Origin: Augochlora pura | Taxonomy: Eukaryota; Arthropoda; Insecta; Hymenoptera; Halictidae | NCBI RefSeq assembly: GCF_028453695.1 | Contig: NC_135777.1 | Span: 15,241,714-15,305,713 of the forward strand | Length of the DNA: 64,000 nt | Direction of reading: 5' to 3' | Part shown: positions 47,260 to 60,508 of the stretch, piece by piece | How positions within the stretch are numbered: the first letter of the stretch is position 1 | Layout of the letters: every line of letters starts with the position of its first letter | Position numbers and translations under genes: made by a program | The notes under the pieces: generated by a model | The model's input: the letters and a program-made list of their open reading frames with translations, nothing else | Database searches by the model: none | What the model was told of the DNA's origin: nothing

Positions 47260-50200
47260 ATGTCTAATTTCAGATTTTATTGCCAGGAAGATTTGATGTT
47301 TTATAGTTTCTGAATCTCTTCACAGATCTAGAACTTATCTCAGTGTTAGCCGTGCCACCGATAAAAATCTGCCATGCAAAATATTGGAAAATCTGATACG
47401 TTGCCAAAACATGATTGCGATCATCGAATGAAATGTAAAGGTCAGAATCTGAGTTCTATTCAATTTTTTTGACGAAGCTATACCTGCCAACAAAATATTG
47501 GACAACATGACGTGCTCCCAAAAAAAATGTAGATGTTAGGAAAAATTGTCGGACAGAAACACAAACAGAGAATTATTATGTAGTGCTTGATTGGTATTCA
47601 TTTCTCTGATAAAGATCGGACAGCAAAATATTGGAAAATCTCATATGCTTTCGAAAACGATAACGATCGCTAATGAAACGTAAAAGGTAGATAACTGTCG
47701 ACCACTGGAAATATGGTAGATGTCTCAATTTCCGTATCTTTAAGCGAAGTTACGCTTTGCTGAAGCTTTCATTAATTACTCTAATTTTCATTCAATGCAG
47801 TATAACTATATTTCGATTTTTCAGATGATTCAGCCTTTAGAAATATTTTCTTATGTGATGGAAGTTAGTAATTTAATTGTGTTTTTAATGAAACAGAAAA
47901 GTTCTTGATTATATTTCTGTACTTAATATTACCTTACTTGACCATATTACTAATTCATACTTATCTCCTGCAATCACTATGCTACATTGCGATCTGCTTT
48001 TTTTACCGATATATGGACATGTTCTAAAATCTGACCTTATTCCTGGATTTATTTTATAAATACCAAAATATTTTTTACGTAAATCACATTAATAATTAAG
48101 AAGACGTAATACTTACATTCGTCACAAGTGAAAAATATTTACTAAATTTTAACACACAGACAATGTAATACATTTCTGTAAATCGTGCATGCTGTCGGAT
48201 AAACACGATAGAAAAATATAGATCATCAATTTGTACTTAAAACTTTTCTTTGTCTTTTCATTCTTAATCCGATGGCATAGAAATTGGCTTATCTACATTT
48301 CTACGTCCCTCGTACGAGAAATTAGTACACTCGAAGGTCGTGATACCAACGAGAGTCTCTCACTGGTACAAACAATATATAAAGCAGCGAAGATGTAAGA
48401 GACGGCTAGCAGTGCTAGTTCGCAGTTCCTAGAAAATTCGCGATCGTCTGTAATCACAGCGATCTGATGGCGCCGACCCCGTAACGAACACAGAGAGTCG
48501 ATACGACAGCCAATTTATAGAGTGGTCGTTATACAAGCGCAAGGACTGTGTCCTCTCGAAATATCATCTATTCGACGTCCCTCGGAGCGTATAAAGTGCT
48601 GCGTGTTCCCATTTGGCAAAATAACGAATGCGTGGGAAAAACTGCGCGGGTACATGGTACATCGATTCTCTCGTAGTTTTCGACTACAAAAAAAAAAAAA
48701 GAGTGAGCGAGGGAATATAGAGAAGAGAACGGGAACTGCCAAGTCCGTGGCAACGCATTCGGCATGCACGCGAAGAGAGAGAGTTGCGGATCGGTCGGCC
48801 ACGCTGACACTTCTCGGACCGCTTTTAACGGGTCGTATAACAGCGTCGATCTATGACGCTCAGAAATTTTTGGCCGCGCGGGACATTGCGCGGGTATAAT
48901 GTGTCAGACAATAGCGTGCTTTACGGCGATTTGATTTACATCGGATTTTTCGCAGTGTTTTCAGTCGGAACGAAAAAAATCCGCGCGCTCGCGCGCCCGC
49001 CTCGATGGACGACCACACCGCGCCACGGCCTATCGGTGTTTGTCAAACAAGCCTGTCATTGTCGGCGCGACACGAAAGTAAAGTGTATAAAACGAATACC
49101 GTGTCACACACCGCGAACACCTGGCTAGATCCATACTGTGTCCGTATTCTTTCATTTTCGACGCCTGGAAAAACATTTCGAAGCCGACTCGGCTCGTCTG
49201 TGCCCAGAAAACCGCCTGCGCCGTGGAAAATGCCCGGATCAAACTTCGTTGACTCGATAGACTTCGGACGCATCCAACGCCGAAGGTGGGTCTCCACGGA
49301 CCCGTGATACGCGACGTCGATTCTGGAATAGGTGAATCTATTGGCCAATTTCAGAAATCTCGTAAAATTTCATTTCATTTCGACACTATTGAGACCTTTA
49401 GTTTCTTTTCGGACGCTATTTGTGGTTTTTTCTAACTTTCGACCTGAATTGCATGTTTTTCAAGATCTCGCGATGAATTTTAGAAGCTGAGTCTAATTAT
49501 TAGTTATTCGTAGATTATGCTCTCAAATCTCTAGTTTATTTTATGGAAGCCAGGATGGAAAACTCTGATGATAAAAGTAGAGTTATCTATATTTCAAAGA
49601 GGAAGTTCTCAAGCTCGAAAGATCGAAAACAGGAAGCTGCACAGATTTCTAAATTAAAACAAATGCCAAGATTAAAATACTATCTGCACGGAAATTCCCA
49701 AATTAAAGAAGTATATCCAGCCGAAAGCTGTGACTAAAGTTTCTGGCGGCCAATTGAATACAAAATGGCCGCCAGAAACCATCGCCGACCTTTTCAAGGA
49801 TTAACACCGTGGACAGGGACAAATTCTAAAGACATTTCTAACGACGCATCGACTGAAGCCGTTTGCGTGTTCCGTTGCACCGGAAAATATAGCGGAAAAA
49901 TAAAAGGCACGACGACGAGCGGTGGGGGGGAGGGCGAATGGTACGGGGGCAGGGAATCGCTGGTCTGAAAGTAATTGCCAATCAGTCCGCGACTGTCTTT
50001 CAATATTGGAACACTCGGCAGTATTTACAATTTATTGAAAGATCGAGACGCTGCCAGACGTCAAGCCCAAAGGGTTTCGCGGGGGAAAGAAAATTGAAAA
50101 CCTTCGGCTAGAGGCGGCCGTGGGTATCGGAATTTAAAGGACAATCGTATCGCGACTTCGACGACGGGCTGCTCTCCCCTCTTTCCTCGGCCCTGCCTCC

Positions 50201-50431
50201 GGGCGCTTGAATTTCAAAATATAATTTCGTTAGACCCGAGTCGGTTTCCGGAGGCGGAGCAACCTCGGTCGCCCTCGCGCGTTTTCTTTCGAGTTTGCAC
50301 AAGGGACCGCGAAATTAATGGTGTCGCGGCTCCGCCACGTTTCTACCACAATTTGAAAAAGGCGACGCAAGTACACGAGGCCGGAATATTTTCGAACTAG
50401 GTCTTGCGCCTCCCTTCTCGATACGAGTCGT
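47260..50431. other. Non-coding, largely AT-rich
   Basis: AT-rich from 47260 to about 48400, then a GC-richer part to 49320, an AT-rich gap and a small island at about 49740-50420. Near 47370-47690 the words CAAAATATTGGAAAATCT and CAAAATATTGGACAACAT recur at irregular spacing, suggesting a decayed tandem or dispersed repeat. The perfect hairpin at 49739 is described separately. Confidence 0.45.
49739..49779. repeat. Perfect 14-bp hairpin
   Basis: GTTTCTGGCGGCCA (49739-49752) is followed after 13 nt by its exact reverse complement TGGCCGCCAGAAAC (49766-49779). The GC-rich stem sits at the edge of an AT-rich stretch. It could be a cruciform, an RNA hairpin or the ends of a small element. No T-run follows, and a bacterial-type terminator is not relevant here. 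Confidence 0.7.
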
Positions 50432-50895
50432 TTAACCCCTTGACGTACCATTTTCTTCACACTTACTGCGATTAGGAATTTTTCAATTGGTATCATATCT
50501 TAGAAGGGACAGAAGCGACAGAATATTAATGTTTATTCCTTGTTTGAATTTACTTCAATTACTTCTAATCAATCGATGCTTCAAAATCAATATATTATGT
50601 TTATTTATCAATTATTGTCAATATAACTATGAAGCAGACGTATTATGGATCTATTCTTTTAGTGAAACTTATTCCTTCGATTCTAACTTGCCATACAATA
50701 TTTTTTTAACACATTGAGCAGCTGTTTAAGCGTGTACCACCAATGGTACACGTGGCACGGAATGCGTTAAATATCAATGACAAGGGATTAGAATTTTATA
50801 CCAACTTCAAAGAATAGAATAATATCTATATTTAATCATTCATTACTGTAATTTTCATCAGGTGTCGGACTCGTCAAAGTACGCCAAGGGGTTAA
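50432..50895. mobile_element. TTAA-flanked MITE, subfamily D copy 2, with nested insertion
   Basis: A 464-bp element from TTAACCCCTTGACGTACC to GTACGCCAAGGGGTTAA. Compared with 42776-43026 it carries about 200 extra bases between roughly 50565 and 50770. That extra block ends in a TTAA-bounded segment (50706-50770), so it is probably a later insertion of another element. Confidence 0.75.
50706..50770. mobile_element. Short TTAA-bounded segment nested in subfamily D copy 2
   Basis: A 65-bp stretch from TTAACACATTGAGCAG to GGCACGGAATGCGTTAA with loosely inverted ends. It contains a perfect 9-bp hairpin, CGTGTACCA (50731-50739) and TGGTACACG (50744-50752), with a 4-nt loop. It is either a very small element or the terminal part of the roughly 200-bp insertion. 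Confidence 0.45.
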
Positions 50896-51582
50896 AGCAA
50901 AAGCGATGTAAGGCAATTTTTTGCTAGGCTGATTTAATACCTGACAGATTAACCCTCATTTTATTTCGCGTAGAAGATGTACACGCGCATCACCCCATTG
51001 GTTTCTACGCGAATAGCGGGACGAATAAAAACCGGCCTCGTTGCAGTTTTTACAACATATTCTACCTCGATAAAAAATTGTAGCCAACTTTCTGAGGCGG
51101 GGAAGGTAGATACCGCTGTGCGACGGCAAACAACAACGGCGTGTTCGACGCGCGGTATTTTCTGCGACGCGACGCGAGGCGACGCGAGGCGGAATCGAAA
51201 CTGTCCGCCGCGCCGTCGGAAATGAGGCAACCATTTCGCCCGAGAAGCTGTTCTTCCCCGGAAGATTGACCGTGGAACGTGAACGCCCCCGATTGCGCAG
51301 ATCGATCGCGAAATTATTCGGAAACTATGATCCCCACTGAGGTTCGATCCGTAAAATTTTACGGCTCGGAGAAGGTGGAACTCGAGGAGGCGGTCCCGAA
51401 TAAGAGATTCAAAATGTCGACCGCTTTCCGCGGGAATCGAAAGAGAAATGTTTAGAGAATTTGCTCGTAAAATTTCGCTGTCGGATGAAATGTTTTCTTA
51501 ATTTTTTAGACGAATTGTTCGATTCACGGATCAATTTGGAATGTGATCTCTATTAACTGACATCGTATAATTTTATTCATTC

Positions 51583-51892
51583 TTAACCCCTTGCACTATC
51601 GCTCCTTTTATGCGGTGACAATTAACACTTATTCGTACTTAATTGTATATAAAAATTATCTGGTCCTATTACGAGAATTATTAACACTTATTCGTACTTG
51701 ATAATTCTCCTAATAGGACCAGATAATTTTTGTTTCCTGTATCGTATTTATTTACCTTAGTTTCTATACTTTCATAACAGAAGAATTTATTTTGACTTCA
51801 ATGTAGAAGAAAATAATGATATTCATATTTAGTAGAGCTTGCATATTATCTTCACCACGAGTCTGACTCATTATTATAGTGCAAGGGATTAA
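51583..51892. mobile_element. TTAA-flanked MITE, subfamily A copy 1, internally rearranged
   Basis: A 310-bp element flanked by TTAA. Its left end is CCCCTTGCACTAT; its right end, ATAGTGCAAGGGA, is the near-perfect reverse complement. It shares its body with the copy at 47011-47259 but is about 60 bp longer. The extra sequence forms an internal inverted duplication: AAAAATTATCTGGTCC near 51650 is mirrored by GGACCAGATAATTTTT near 51716-51731. It is non-autonomous, with no transposase reading frame. Confidence 0.8.
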
Positions 51893-52326
51893 TTACGTAA
51901 TTGTACCTCGTAAAGGGATCTGTCTACTAACCTGTCTAAAATTAACTTCGTAGCACTCTGTTTATTATATTTGTAACTAAGAAATAAGGAACACGAAGTG
52001 ATTCGAAATTTCCGGCTACCAGGCTCGGCTTCAATTTTAGCCATTCGAATCACAGAACGCCTGCGTACCCGGCGTCGTTCGTTCTTATTGCAATAAGTTC
52101 CTGTAAACACGTAGCCGGGACCCGTTCGTGGCTCGTCTCGTTAAAGTCGTCCGCGAGGAACAAAGCTAAAAAGACAAGCTGCGGCGGGCTCGCGTGCTGG
52201 AATTTTTTACTCGTGTTCGAAGCCGATTGATGCAAGTTAGACCACGGGGATGCGAAGAATGGGGCCTCGTTTTTGTTCGAGTCTGCGCGCCACCGTACCG
52301 CCGACGGATTCCGGCGGGCCCGCTAC

Positions 52327-52352
52327 GGGCCGAGGGCCGAGGGCCGAGGGCC
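52327..52352. repeat. GGGCCGA heptanucleotide repeat
   Basis: Three perfect GGGCCGA units and a partial fourth in a short GC island at 52050-52440. Confidence 0.8.
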
Positions 52353-54484
52353 CCGTTCGATTCGAATCGATTTCTCGCCGCTGTTCGGAGTCGCGTTCCG
52401 ATTTCTGCGTTCTTTTCGTTGGTTCCCTTGCATACAGATTAGCGCGCCATAAATGTCCTCGATATCCTTTTGCATCGACGCAACATCGAAATCGTGTATA
52501 ACACGTGTATCGCATTCGAGTTTTGTTGTTTGCTCTTCGATTTGCCGTCGATTAAAATTGTAATTTTATTGACGGGGAAATTTGTTGAACCTTTTATATC
52601 AGAAATATTTTCTTCAGGCAACTAGACTGTTTAGTTATTTATTTATTCATTTATGCATTGAGAAACGCTTGAGAAGAAAAAGAAAGTAATGTATGAAGAA
52701 AAACGAAATAAAAATTGTGTAAAAGAAAATATCGTCGCCTGTAAAGGTTAGTAAAATCAATTATTGTATAATGTACCATGGAGATAGTGTTAGACTTTCT
52801 AAGGTTTTTTAAATCAAATGAACCACTAAAACACGAATAATATGACTGAAATCGAATTACAACGTCGTCAATAAATCGACATTTGTCCCCGAAGCTTCAA
52901 ATGAAAGTGACCTGGAAATCTAAAAAAAAGAAAATTCACGAAAACTCTATTATCATGCATGAAATATTTCCTCAAAGCCGAAAAGTACCAAAGATATTCA
53001 TTCACAAACACCGCCCCCACACATAAATATTTTCATTTATTCTCTGTCCGCGATGAATCGCTGGGAACGGTGCGTCGCATTAATTGAAACGCTGGCAAAT
53101 CGTTTTCGACGGCCGTTCGACGAACACGAGGACACTTGAAAGATACGTCCGGTTTCGAATTACCGAGGGGGTTCCGTCCGAAAAAAGCTGAAAAAACCGG
53201 GAAAACATCGTTAAATAGAGCCGCGTGGAATATCATTCGATCCGTATTTGTCCCGTCGTGGCTGTCGGCGTTCGGTCGTTTCGAAAGCGTCGAAATCAAA
53301 AAAAGAAAAAAGGAGCGCAGTTCCACGATTTCCTTCGATCGGTGGAGGTACGCGGGAGGGGGAATCGTGACCACGACGGACGACGTCGCGACACGAGATT
53401 TTTTCGCCGTCGGCCATTCTAGATTGTTAATTTGTCGCGTAGGATCCAACGTCGAATGCAACTATACGAGCGTACATGATCTGGTTTCAATGGGACGGGG
53501 GACCTCTTTCAAGCTGCACCGGCACAACCTGAACGACATTTAACCGGAAACTTGATATCGGTGGACATTCACCGCTGCGAGCGCTTTCAATTGATCGTGC
53601 CCTACACGACAATGAGGATCAACAACGTCGAAGAACCGTGGACCGCCGTGCACGGTGGTAGTAAGCACCGCTCCGGTCCCCCCTCCGAACAAACCAAGTA
53701 GAACTCGCCTCCCGCCTTTGTGCGACGCTGGCCTCGGAGATCCCGACCACCACCACCACCGGCGGATAGAGAAGAGCGTTTCTGCAAAATTTTCAACCGA
53801 CCTAACTATCATCGTTGCCGTATCGGTTCGCGAAAGCAGCTCCCTTACCGCCCGGTAATCTTGTTCCCCCTTTTAATCTCCTTTCCAGGGCTCCTCCCTG
53901 CGACAGTCTTCTGGAGATCGATAATTGACTGCGCAGCATTTTTTAACCAATTTTTTCACCGACGATGTTAACGTAATTTGCTGGAAAAGAGAAGCGTTCT
54001 GGGTACTGTGACCGTACGACTCTGCTGGTAACGAGAAAGCATTGTCTCATTACGGCTTAATCTTCGCGCAGCCAATTAAATGTTCACTATTGTTGGACAA
54101 CCGACTACTCCAAGCGTTTTGTTCCGATACGCGAGGTATGCGACGATAATTTTACTCTCATTTAGTGTCGATATTCATTATACTTATAGTTTTATGCAGT
54201 ATCTTATTGCTGTGGTATATTAAATATTGTGGTAGAAGACTTTGGCGAAGTATCATTTGAAATTACAATATGATTTCATGAATAGTTTGTCGATCGTACT
54301 CGTGTGATCTTTTTATCTATAATTTTTTATTTGGACACAGTGTCATTATTTATATTAAATTAAATCATTTTTCAACGATTCTTATACCGTTTAATAAACG
54401 ACGAAAAAAAATTCATCTGTGCAAAAAGATGAGGGTAGTTACAGGTTTTATTTGAGAGGACATTTTAGTTTCTGACCAAAACAG
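52353..54484. other. Non-coding, with one GC island
   Basis: AT-rich 52500-53030, GC island 53040-53960, then AT-rich. Within the island a plus-strand frame from 53478 to 53700 has fairly protein-like composition, but it has no recognisable domain and competes with frames on the other strand. I do not call it a gene. Confidence 0.4.
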
Positions 54485-54736
54485 TTAACCTCTTGCCATA
54501 CTATTTTCTTCATAGTTGCAAGGATGAGCACTTTTTCCATTGTAATAATTTCTTAGAAGGAAAAGGAGAAATATTTATTGCATTTGTCTACATTTACTTG
54601 AATGGTTAAATACCGATGACAAGAGGCCAGACTTTTATTTCGGCTTAAAAGAATGGATTAACATTTATACTTAACAAGATTCAGGTTATTCAGGTTATTC
54701 ATATTTATTATTCAGGAAAATACGGCAAGGGTTTAA
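54485..54736. mobile_element. TTAA-flanked MITE, subfamily C copy 1
   Basis: A 252-bp element from TTAACCTCTTGCCATAC to TACGGCAAGGGTTTAA, whose ends are inverted repeats. A copy in the opposite orientation lies near 41256-41453, matching through GGATGAGCACTTTTTC and TTTATTGCATTTGTCTACAT. A short internal duplication of CAGGTTATT is visible near the right end. Confidence 0.75.
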
Positions 54737-57700
54737 ACTGATCTAAAATTACCCTAAAACTGCTCTAAACCCTTAATGACGGAGTGTCTAATACAACTGT
54801 GAAAGGAACCGATACAAAAGGGGAAGCTTCCAATTTAAAATATCTTTTAAAAATTGCTGAAGGAAATATAAAAATGGGTACCTGGTTGCACACACAAGGG
54901 TTAAATCACAGAAATGATTTTCATTACTTGGTGTTTCTCTCTCGCTTAAGACGAGAAATTAGTTGATTTCCGGAGATAGAGTGATAAGTATTTCAGTTCT
55001 GATTCATCTTGTGTTTCTTATAATTATCACTCAACGGATCTTTGTACATAGCAAGAATTGTCCAAGACGAACGTTGCGATATTTTAACAGGATTTTGAAA
55101 TTCATCGACCGCTTTATCTGCTCGCGCATGGATAAAATCAGCGATCTATTAAAATCGTATAATAATTTAATACTTTAAGTACCTTTACCGAGGCTTTAAA
55201 TCCACAAGCTCGCAATCGTAATTTCTCTGATCTCCGGCACGAAGCTGATATTGTCAGAAACAGTGATCGAAACTCTTCGACAAATTATTTGCAGTTCCTT
55301 AAGTTTATTGACTCGGCAAGCACATCTCCGTTTCCATCGGTTCGCGAAGTGATTCCAAAGTTCTAGCCCACACGCGGCCGTAGTTTGAATTAATTCGTCA
55401 GTAGATAGGATAACAGTAGCTCACGGTAACAATAACACGGTCTAATTGCAGATTTCGCAGAAGGGGATTGCGGTTCGAACCGCGGCTAAACCTGGAGTCC
55501 AACGATGTTGCTAAACTAACCGGAAGACTACACACGCGTGTATCTGACTCATAGAAAAATTCGTTCAAAGAAACTCGTGAGCTCACCGCTCGTCGTCGTT
55601 TAGCTATCGATAAGGCAAAATTGCAGCGAGTCCGGCGAATCGTAACGCGAGACAGGCTTTTAGAGTCGCGATACCTGAAGCGTAATTGTTAATGGCAACG
55701 TGTGAATCATCAGGTAGCTTCATGCTTCCCGGAATTCCAATGGTAACTCGCGGTCGGAATTGGAACTGTCCAGGTTTTCTCAGACGTATGCTCGCTACGT
55801 GGATCTGTTTGTTTCTCTGCTGAACAGTCAAAGCATTTACGTCCCTACACATAAACCGACTGAAAAGGGAACTTCTGGGAATCGGCGACAACTTGCGCCA
55901 CTCTGGCGGACGTGTTGAACCCACGTGTTCGGGACCTTTCTGTATATCTAACTCTCCCCTTCCCATATGAAATTTTTTAATACCGTGACATGTCTCTTGG
56001 GGCTGCGAAGACACTTGCCTCCCGCGTCTCCGTTTGCCAGACGAAAATCTTACGGTCTCAAATTGCTAGAGCTCTTCGGTCCTATCGTTTACTGTAGATT
56101 ATCCATAATCGTTCCGATTTGTGCGGCTTAGTGCAAATTATATTTGACTCAGAAATCAAAGAGAGTAGACAAGCTACAAGAGTAAGATGACAAGCCAACA
56201 ATATCTCCACAAAAAATATCTAAAACTCCTGAGTTCCCTAGTTCGTTTCATAAAGTCGAACGAATCAGCTCGTAGATTTCAAGAACCTGACGACGATGCA
56301 ATTGAAGGTCGGGGTAAGACCGGATGATTTCGCATCGACTTATCAGTACATGCCACTGATAACGTTATCGTCAGCTGTGTGCACACGCGAACGTTCGGTC
56401 GCGAAGATTATCGATCGGCCGTTCGATTTTTCGCCGTAGCCCGCGGGACCCGAACAACGTTCGCGCTGCCGTCGGTCAGGAAATGTTAAATCACTTTGAA
56501 TATTCAAGCCGTGTCCCGATACGATTCGTAATTCCCCGTATCCGGTTCGGGCTGGCCCCGGGTTCGGTTCCGCTGGTTCCACGCCGACACACGGCCGACC
56601 GATCGATAAGCTTTCATTATTATTTACTTCGTCGGATTGATCTCGCGCCTGGGATTTTTCTAGCGGCGAGCAAACCGCCGGCGCGGCGCCCGGTAAATAT
56701 CGAATCGGGTTCGACGCCGGCCCGCGCGGACACATTTTTTTCCTTCCTCTGTCCACCGGCGGTGGCGGCCGCGATCGAACCCGATCGACGGATACAGATC
56801 TCGCTCGTATTTGCTTATTGCAACCGGACCGGGGATCGTGGCGAATGCATTTAAGCGAGGGCTTTCGGAACAAGGGACGCCCGCGACGAAAGATTGTTTA
56901 GGATCCCCGGGCACGTACAAGAGTATCGGACTTCGTTGCCACTGTCTACACAACCACATACCTGCATGGTCCATTGTAGCCGCCCCGACGGAGAGAATCG
57001 ACGAACGCGAAACGGTATTACGGGTTTTTCGAACTTTCTTCCGTTCCTAATTTCGAGCACTGTGAAACTCCAGGCCGGTTGTAACGACGCATCGATCGGT
57101 TCATGATTAGAGTAGATAAAAGGCTTGATACTGAATCTATTCGAGGCGCATCTTTATTTCAGCGTACGCGAGATGAAAAATTCTAGCAAAATTCCCTTTG
57201 CCGTTAAGGCGATCGGTTGATTTGTCTTTATCTACAGCTAAATTGAAATTATTGTGTTTTAACACGTTCAGTGTCATGTTACGAAAATATGAGTAATACT
57301 AATTTCCGACCAATCTTGAAAATTCATTTTTATTCTAATATGTTTGAACAAATTGAATTTTACTAGAATATTTCGGATGCGAAAGAGTTCTAATGCCACC
57401 CCTTATATGATAAATATTAACTTTCTAATTTCCCTTTAATCAATTAAATTGCTTTAACTATGTGGGGATTTTAATTCCCGGTTCCTAAAAACTTTGATAT
57501 ATTTTTATTGATATTAATATTCTATGAAATTAATTGGAAATCTTTTAATGTTAGAAGGAAAAGAAAAGTTTTTGAGTCAGTTACTATGTGTCTATGATTT
57601 ACAATGGCGTGAATGTGCCTCAATAAATTTCTTGAATATAGCTGTGTACAAAAAAAAATATCTACCTTCATCCTCTTTAAAAATATAACAGAAACGATTT

Positions 57701-58519
57701 GAGGTTATATTGGTTTATCCAATGATAAGTGGCACAGTAGCTAACGCATCGAGCGAAAAATAGGATCAGTCATTGCGCAGAGAAAAATTGAAAATAAAAC
57801 AAAAATTCGAGTAAATAATACAGAATTAGCTCGTTTGTAGTCGTTTCGGATTAATAGTTTGTAAAATGCGGAACAATGGAGGGCGAGAGTTAAAAATATT
57901 TTGTGAAATGTGAAGCGTGTTTCAACTGCGAGTCGTCGAACGCACTTTTCAAAATTCCAAATGGAGTATTTCAACTGTCCAATAAACCAAAATTGAGTTT
58001 ACCAATGCTGCTGTTTGATACGAGAGAATTAAAAGCTTCGAAACTGTCGTTATTTTACAGAGAAAAAAAAATGGAACGAGAAAATGAAAACTGTAGTCGC
58101 GAAACGTCGCAATTTAAGGGGGTGACCTAATAAAAGCAGATAAAGGAGGGGGCGTTCCCGAGGCGCTGGATATAGAATTTGGCCGTAATTTTGAGGCAAG
58201 GCGCGAGTTACGTCGCCCGATCGCGGCCGGACAACGCAAATGGAGTTGTTAAATAAAATTTGCAACGGCCATGGTCCCGATGTCGGCGCTGGCCATAGGT
58301 CACGCTAACGGTACCATTACGGGGCGAACGGCGACGCGGCCGGCATCATAACCGTCGGCTCTAAAATCTCGCCGCCCCCTCGGACGATATTGTTAAAGTT
58401 TCTACGACTTACAAGAATACCCGCGGAGATATACGTGTCACGTATAAACGGTCCTATAAACGCGGCATCAATGGAACATTTTCGTCGCGGAAACGGCCGT
58501 GTCCTAAAATTCCCAACGC

Positions 58520-58541
58520 CGACGACGACGACGACGACGAA
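58520..58541. repeat. GAC trinucleotide microsatellite
   Basis: Seven GAC-phase units inside a CpG-rich island, interrupted at its end by AAGACGGCGGCG. Confidence 0.75.
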
Positions 58542-60301
58542 GACGGCGGCGTCGAGGACGGTGCGCGCCCTCGCCGTCGCCCGACCAGCCCCGAGTCGCG
58601 TTTCAAATCCAAACGACCGTCGCGAACGAGACCGACGAAAGTTCAACGAAATCTGAAGAGGCCACTCTCCTCCCGCGTTCCCTCGGCCGAGGCTCCGGTA
58701 GGCAGCGGCCGCGAGAAAGAATTTCACTTTATATACGTAGGAGGCCTCGATCTAACGGAGAGAGCACAGTCGAACGAGCTTCCAAAGAGGAAGTCTCTCA
58801 CAATAGCGTCGCACGGGAAAAAGTCTCGAATTACCGTAGACGTTCGACCAGAGGTTCGACCGCAGGTTCGATGGTCGAGGCGCACAACGGTCCCAAATCC
58901 CGAAGACGAGATCATAACGTAAAGACGACCCGAATTTAATTGGACCCGATATTTCAAGAAACAAAGCTACAAAAATTGCTGTCAGAATTTTATAATAGCT
59001 CTAATTACTAATCTCGACTAATTTTTTATAAGAATACTTCAATTAAACATTTAAATATATTATTTATGCGTTTGTTTTACAAAACTTTCAGAAGCTCATA
59101 TTACTTTCCTTTGAAACTGTTTTGACCATCATTCACCACATTTAAAAACTACTAACGCGAATATGTTACATTATACAAAACGATGATAGTACAAGATGAA
59201 AATATAAAGTAAAAGTACTAATAATAATTTTGATCACATAAAAGTGAATACAACTATCTTTTTACATCTTTACAATTCATGCACCATATCTTTTTACCAA
59301 TTTAGATAGATGGTTAAAAGTTGTTTCATTATCATTACTAAAAAAAATGTCACAAAATTGAATCAAATATTTTCTGGTAGTTACAGAGTTTATTCTGAAT
59401 GAGTCTCACTTATGTTCATTTCCACGACAATTGTTTAACCGATGTTTCTGTCGCCATTGTCGCTCAGGTAGAAATACCTAATTATTTTCTCTTATTCTAA
59501 ATAGGACAACATATTATATATTATATTATTTTCTCCTATATCGCTAATATATTTCCTCCTATCCTAAACAACGATCAAAGCGAACCAACGATAAAATTCA
59601 TTTTTCTGACCGCATTATCGAAATTTCAAAGCAGCGTGCAACGAAGACGGCCGTTTCCTCTCGCGGATCTTCCCGTATCGGCGATGCGTGCCACCCTTTC
59701 GCCAATACCGCGTCGAAACACCGGCAGCGAAGCTTGGCGAAACTGCGACAATGGAAATACTGTCGCGACGATCGATTTTACCCAGCCGACAGCAACGGCA
59801 GCGGCGAGAGAGGAAGAGAAAGAGGAAAAGAGAGAAAGGGACTCGACCGGTGCGCGACATTCAGCCGGCTAATTTCGAGACAATGGGGCCATCGGCAGCT
59901 TTTATTTCGCCCGTAAGGTAAAAAGACGGCGAAAAAGAGGGGGGGCGAGGAACAGGGGGCGGGGAGTGCAGCAACGGATAGAAAAAGGGAGAGCGTGGAA
60001 ACAGAGGGAGCCGGCGACGCGTTCGGTCCCCTGACGCCTAATCAGCGCAGCTACGTCGTAATTCCGAGGCGCGGATAACGCGGGACCAACTAATCTAATA
60101 TCGAAGCGAAATTACGCATAAGGGATGCAAATCCACCCTCGCGCCCTTCTCCTCGGTCTCGTTTCTCGTCCGACGCCGCGCGTCCTAATAAACTCCTTTC
60201 ATTAGAACCGCCGTCCCCCTCCCTCCGTCGCCCCGGACTCTCTGTCTTCCGCTCTCCATCGTTCGTTCGCTCCGTCGTTCTCCCGCCGTTACTAGCTTCG
60301 T

Positions 60302-60304
<3 letters not shown>

Positions 60305-60360
<56 letters not shown>
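60305..60360. repeat. (TC)n microsatellite with one interruption
   Basis: About 28 TC units with a single G at 60348. It is the longest dinucleotide tract in the window. Mirror-symmetric polypyrimidine tracts this long can adopt triplex DNA in vitro; relevance here is unknown. Confidence 0.92.
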
Positions 60361-60508
60361 GTTCCGACTGCACTCGAGTCGAATGCGCGGCGAATGAACA
60401 AACCGTGCAGTCGTAACACACAGGCTTGGCAACAGCTGCGGAACGAAGCGCGTGGTAGTCGCGGTTTTCTCTCCTCCCTCCCCGTTACTCCGCCGCCTCT
60501 TTCTCGTT

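Noticed and set aside
49543..49737. 64-codon AT-rich ATG frame
   Set aside because: Lysine/serine-rich with no domain; a frame of this length is expected by chance.
55460..55500. tRNA-like B box (GGTTCGAAC)
   Set aside because: The surrounding bases form a simple palindrome (GCGGTTCGAACCGC), not a 5-bp T-stem with a 7-nt loop, and no A box or acceptor stem could be paired.
57259..57745. Possible TTAA element from TTAACACGTTCAGTGTC to a GCTAACGCATC segment
   Set aside because: The ends do not align convincingly as inverted repeats.
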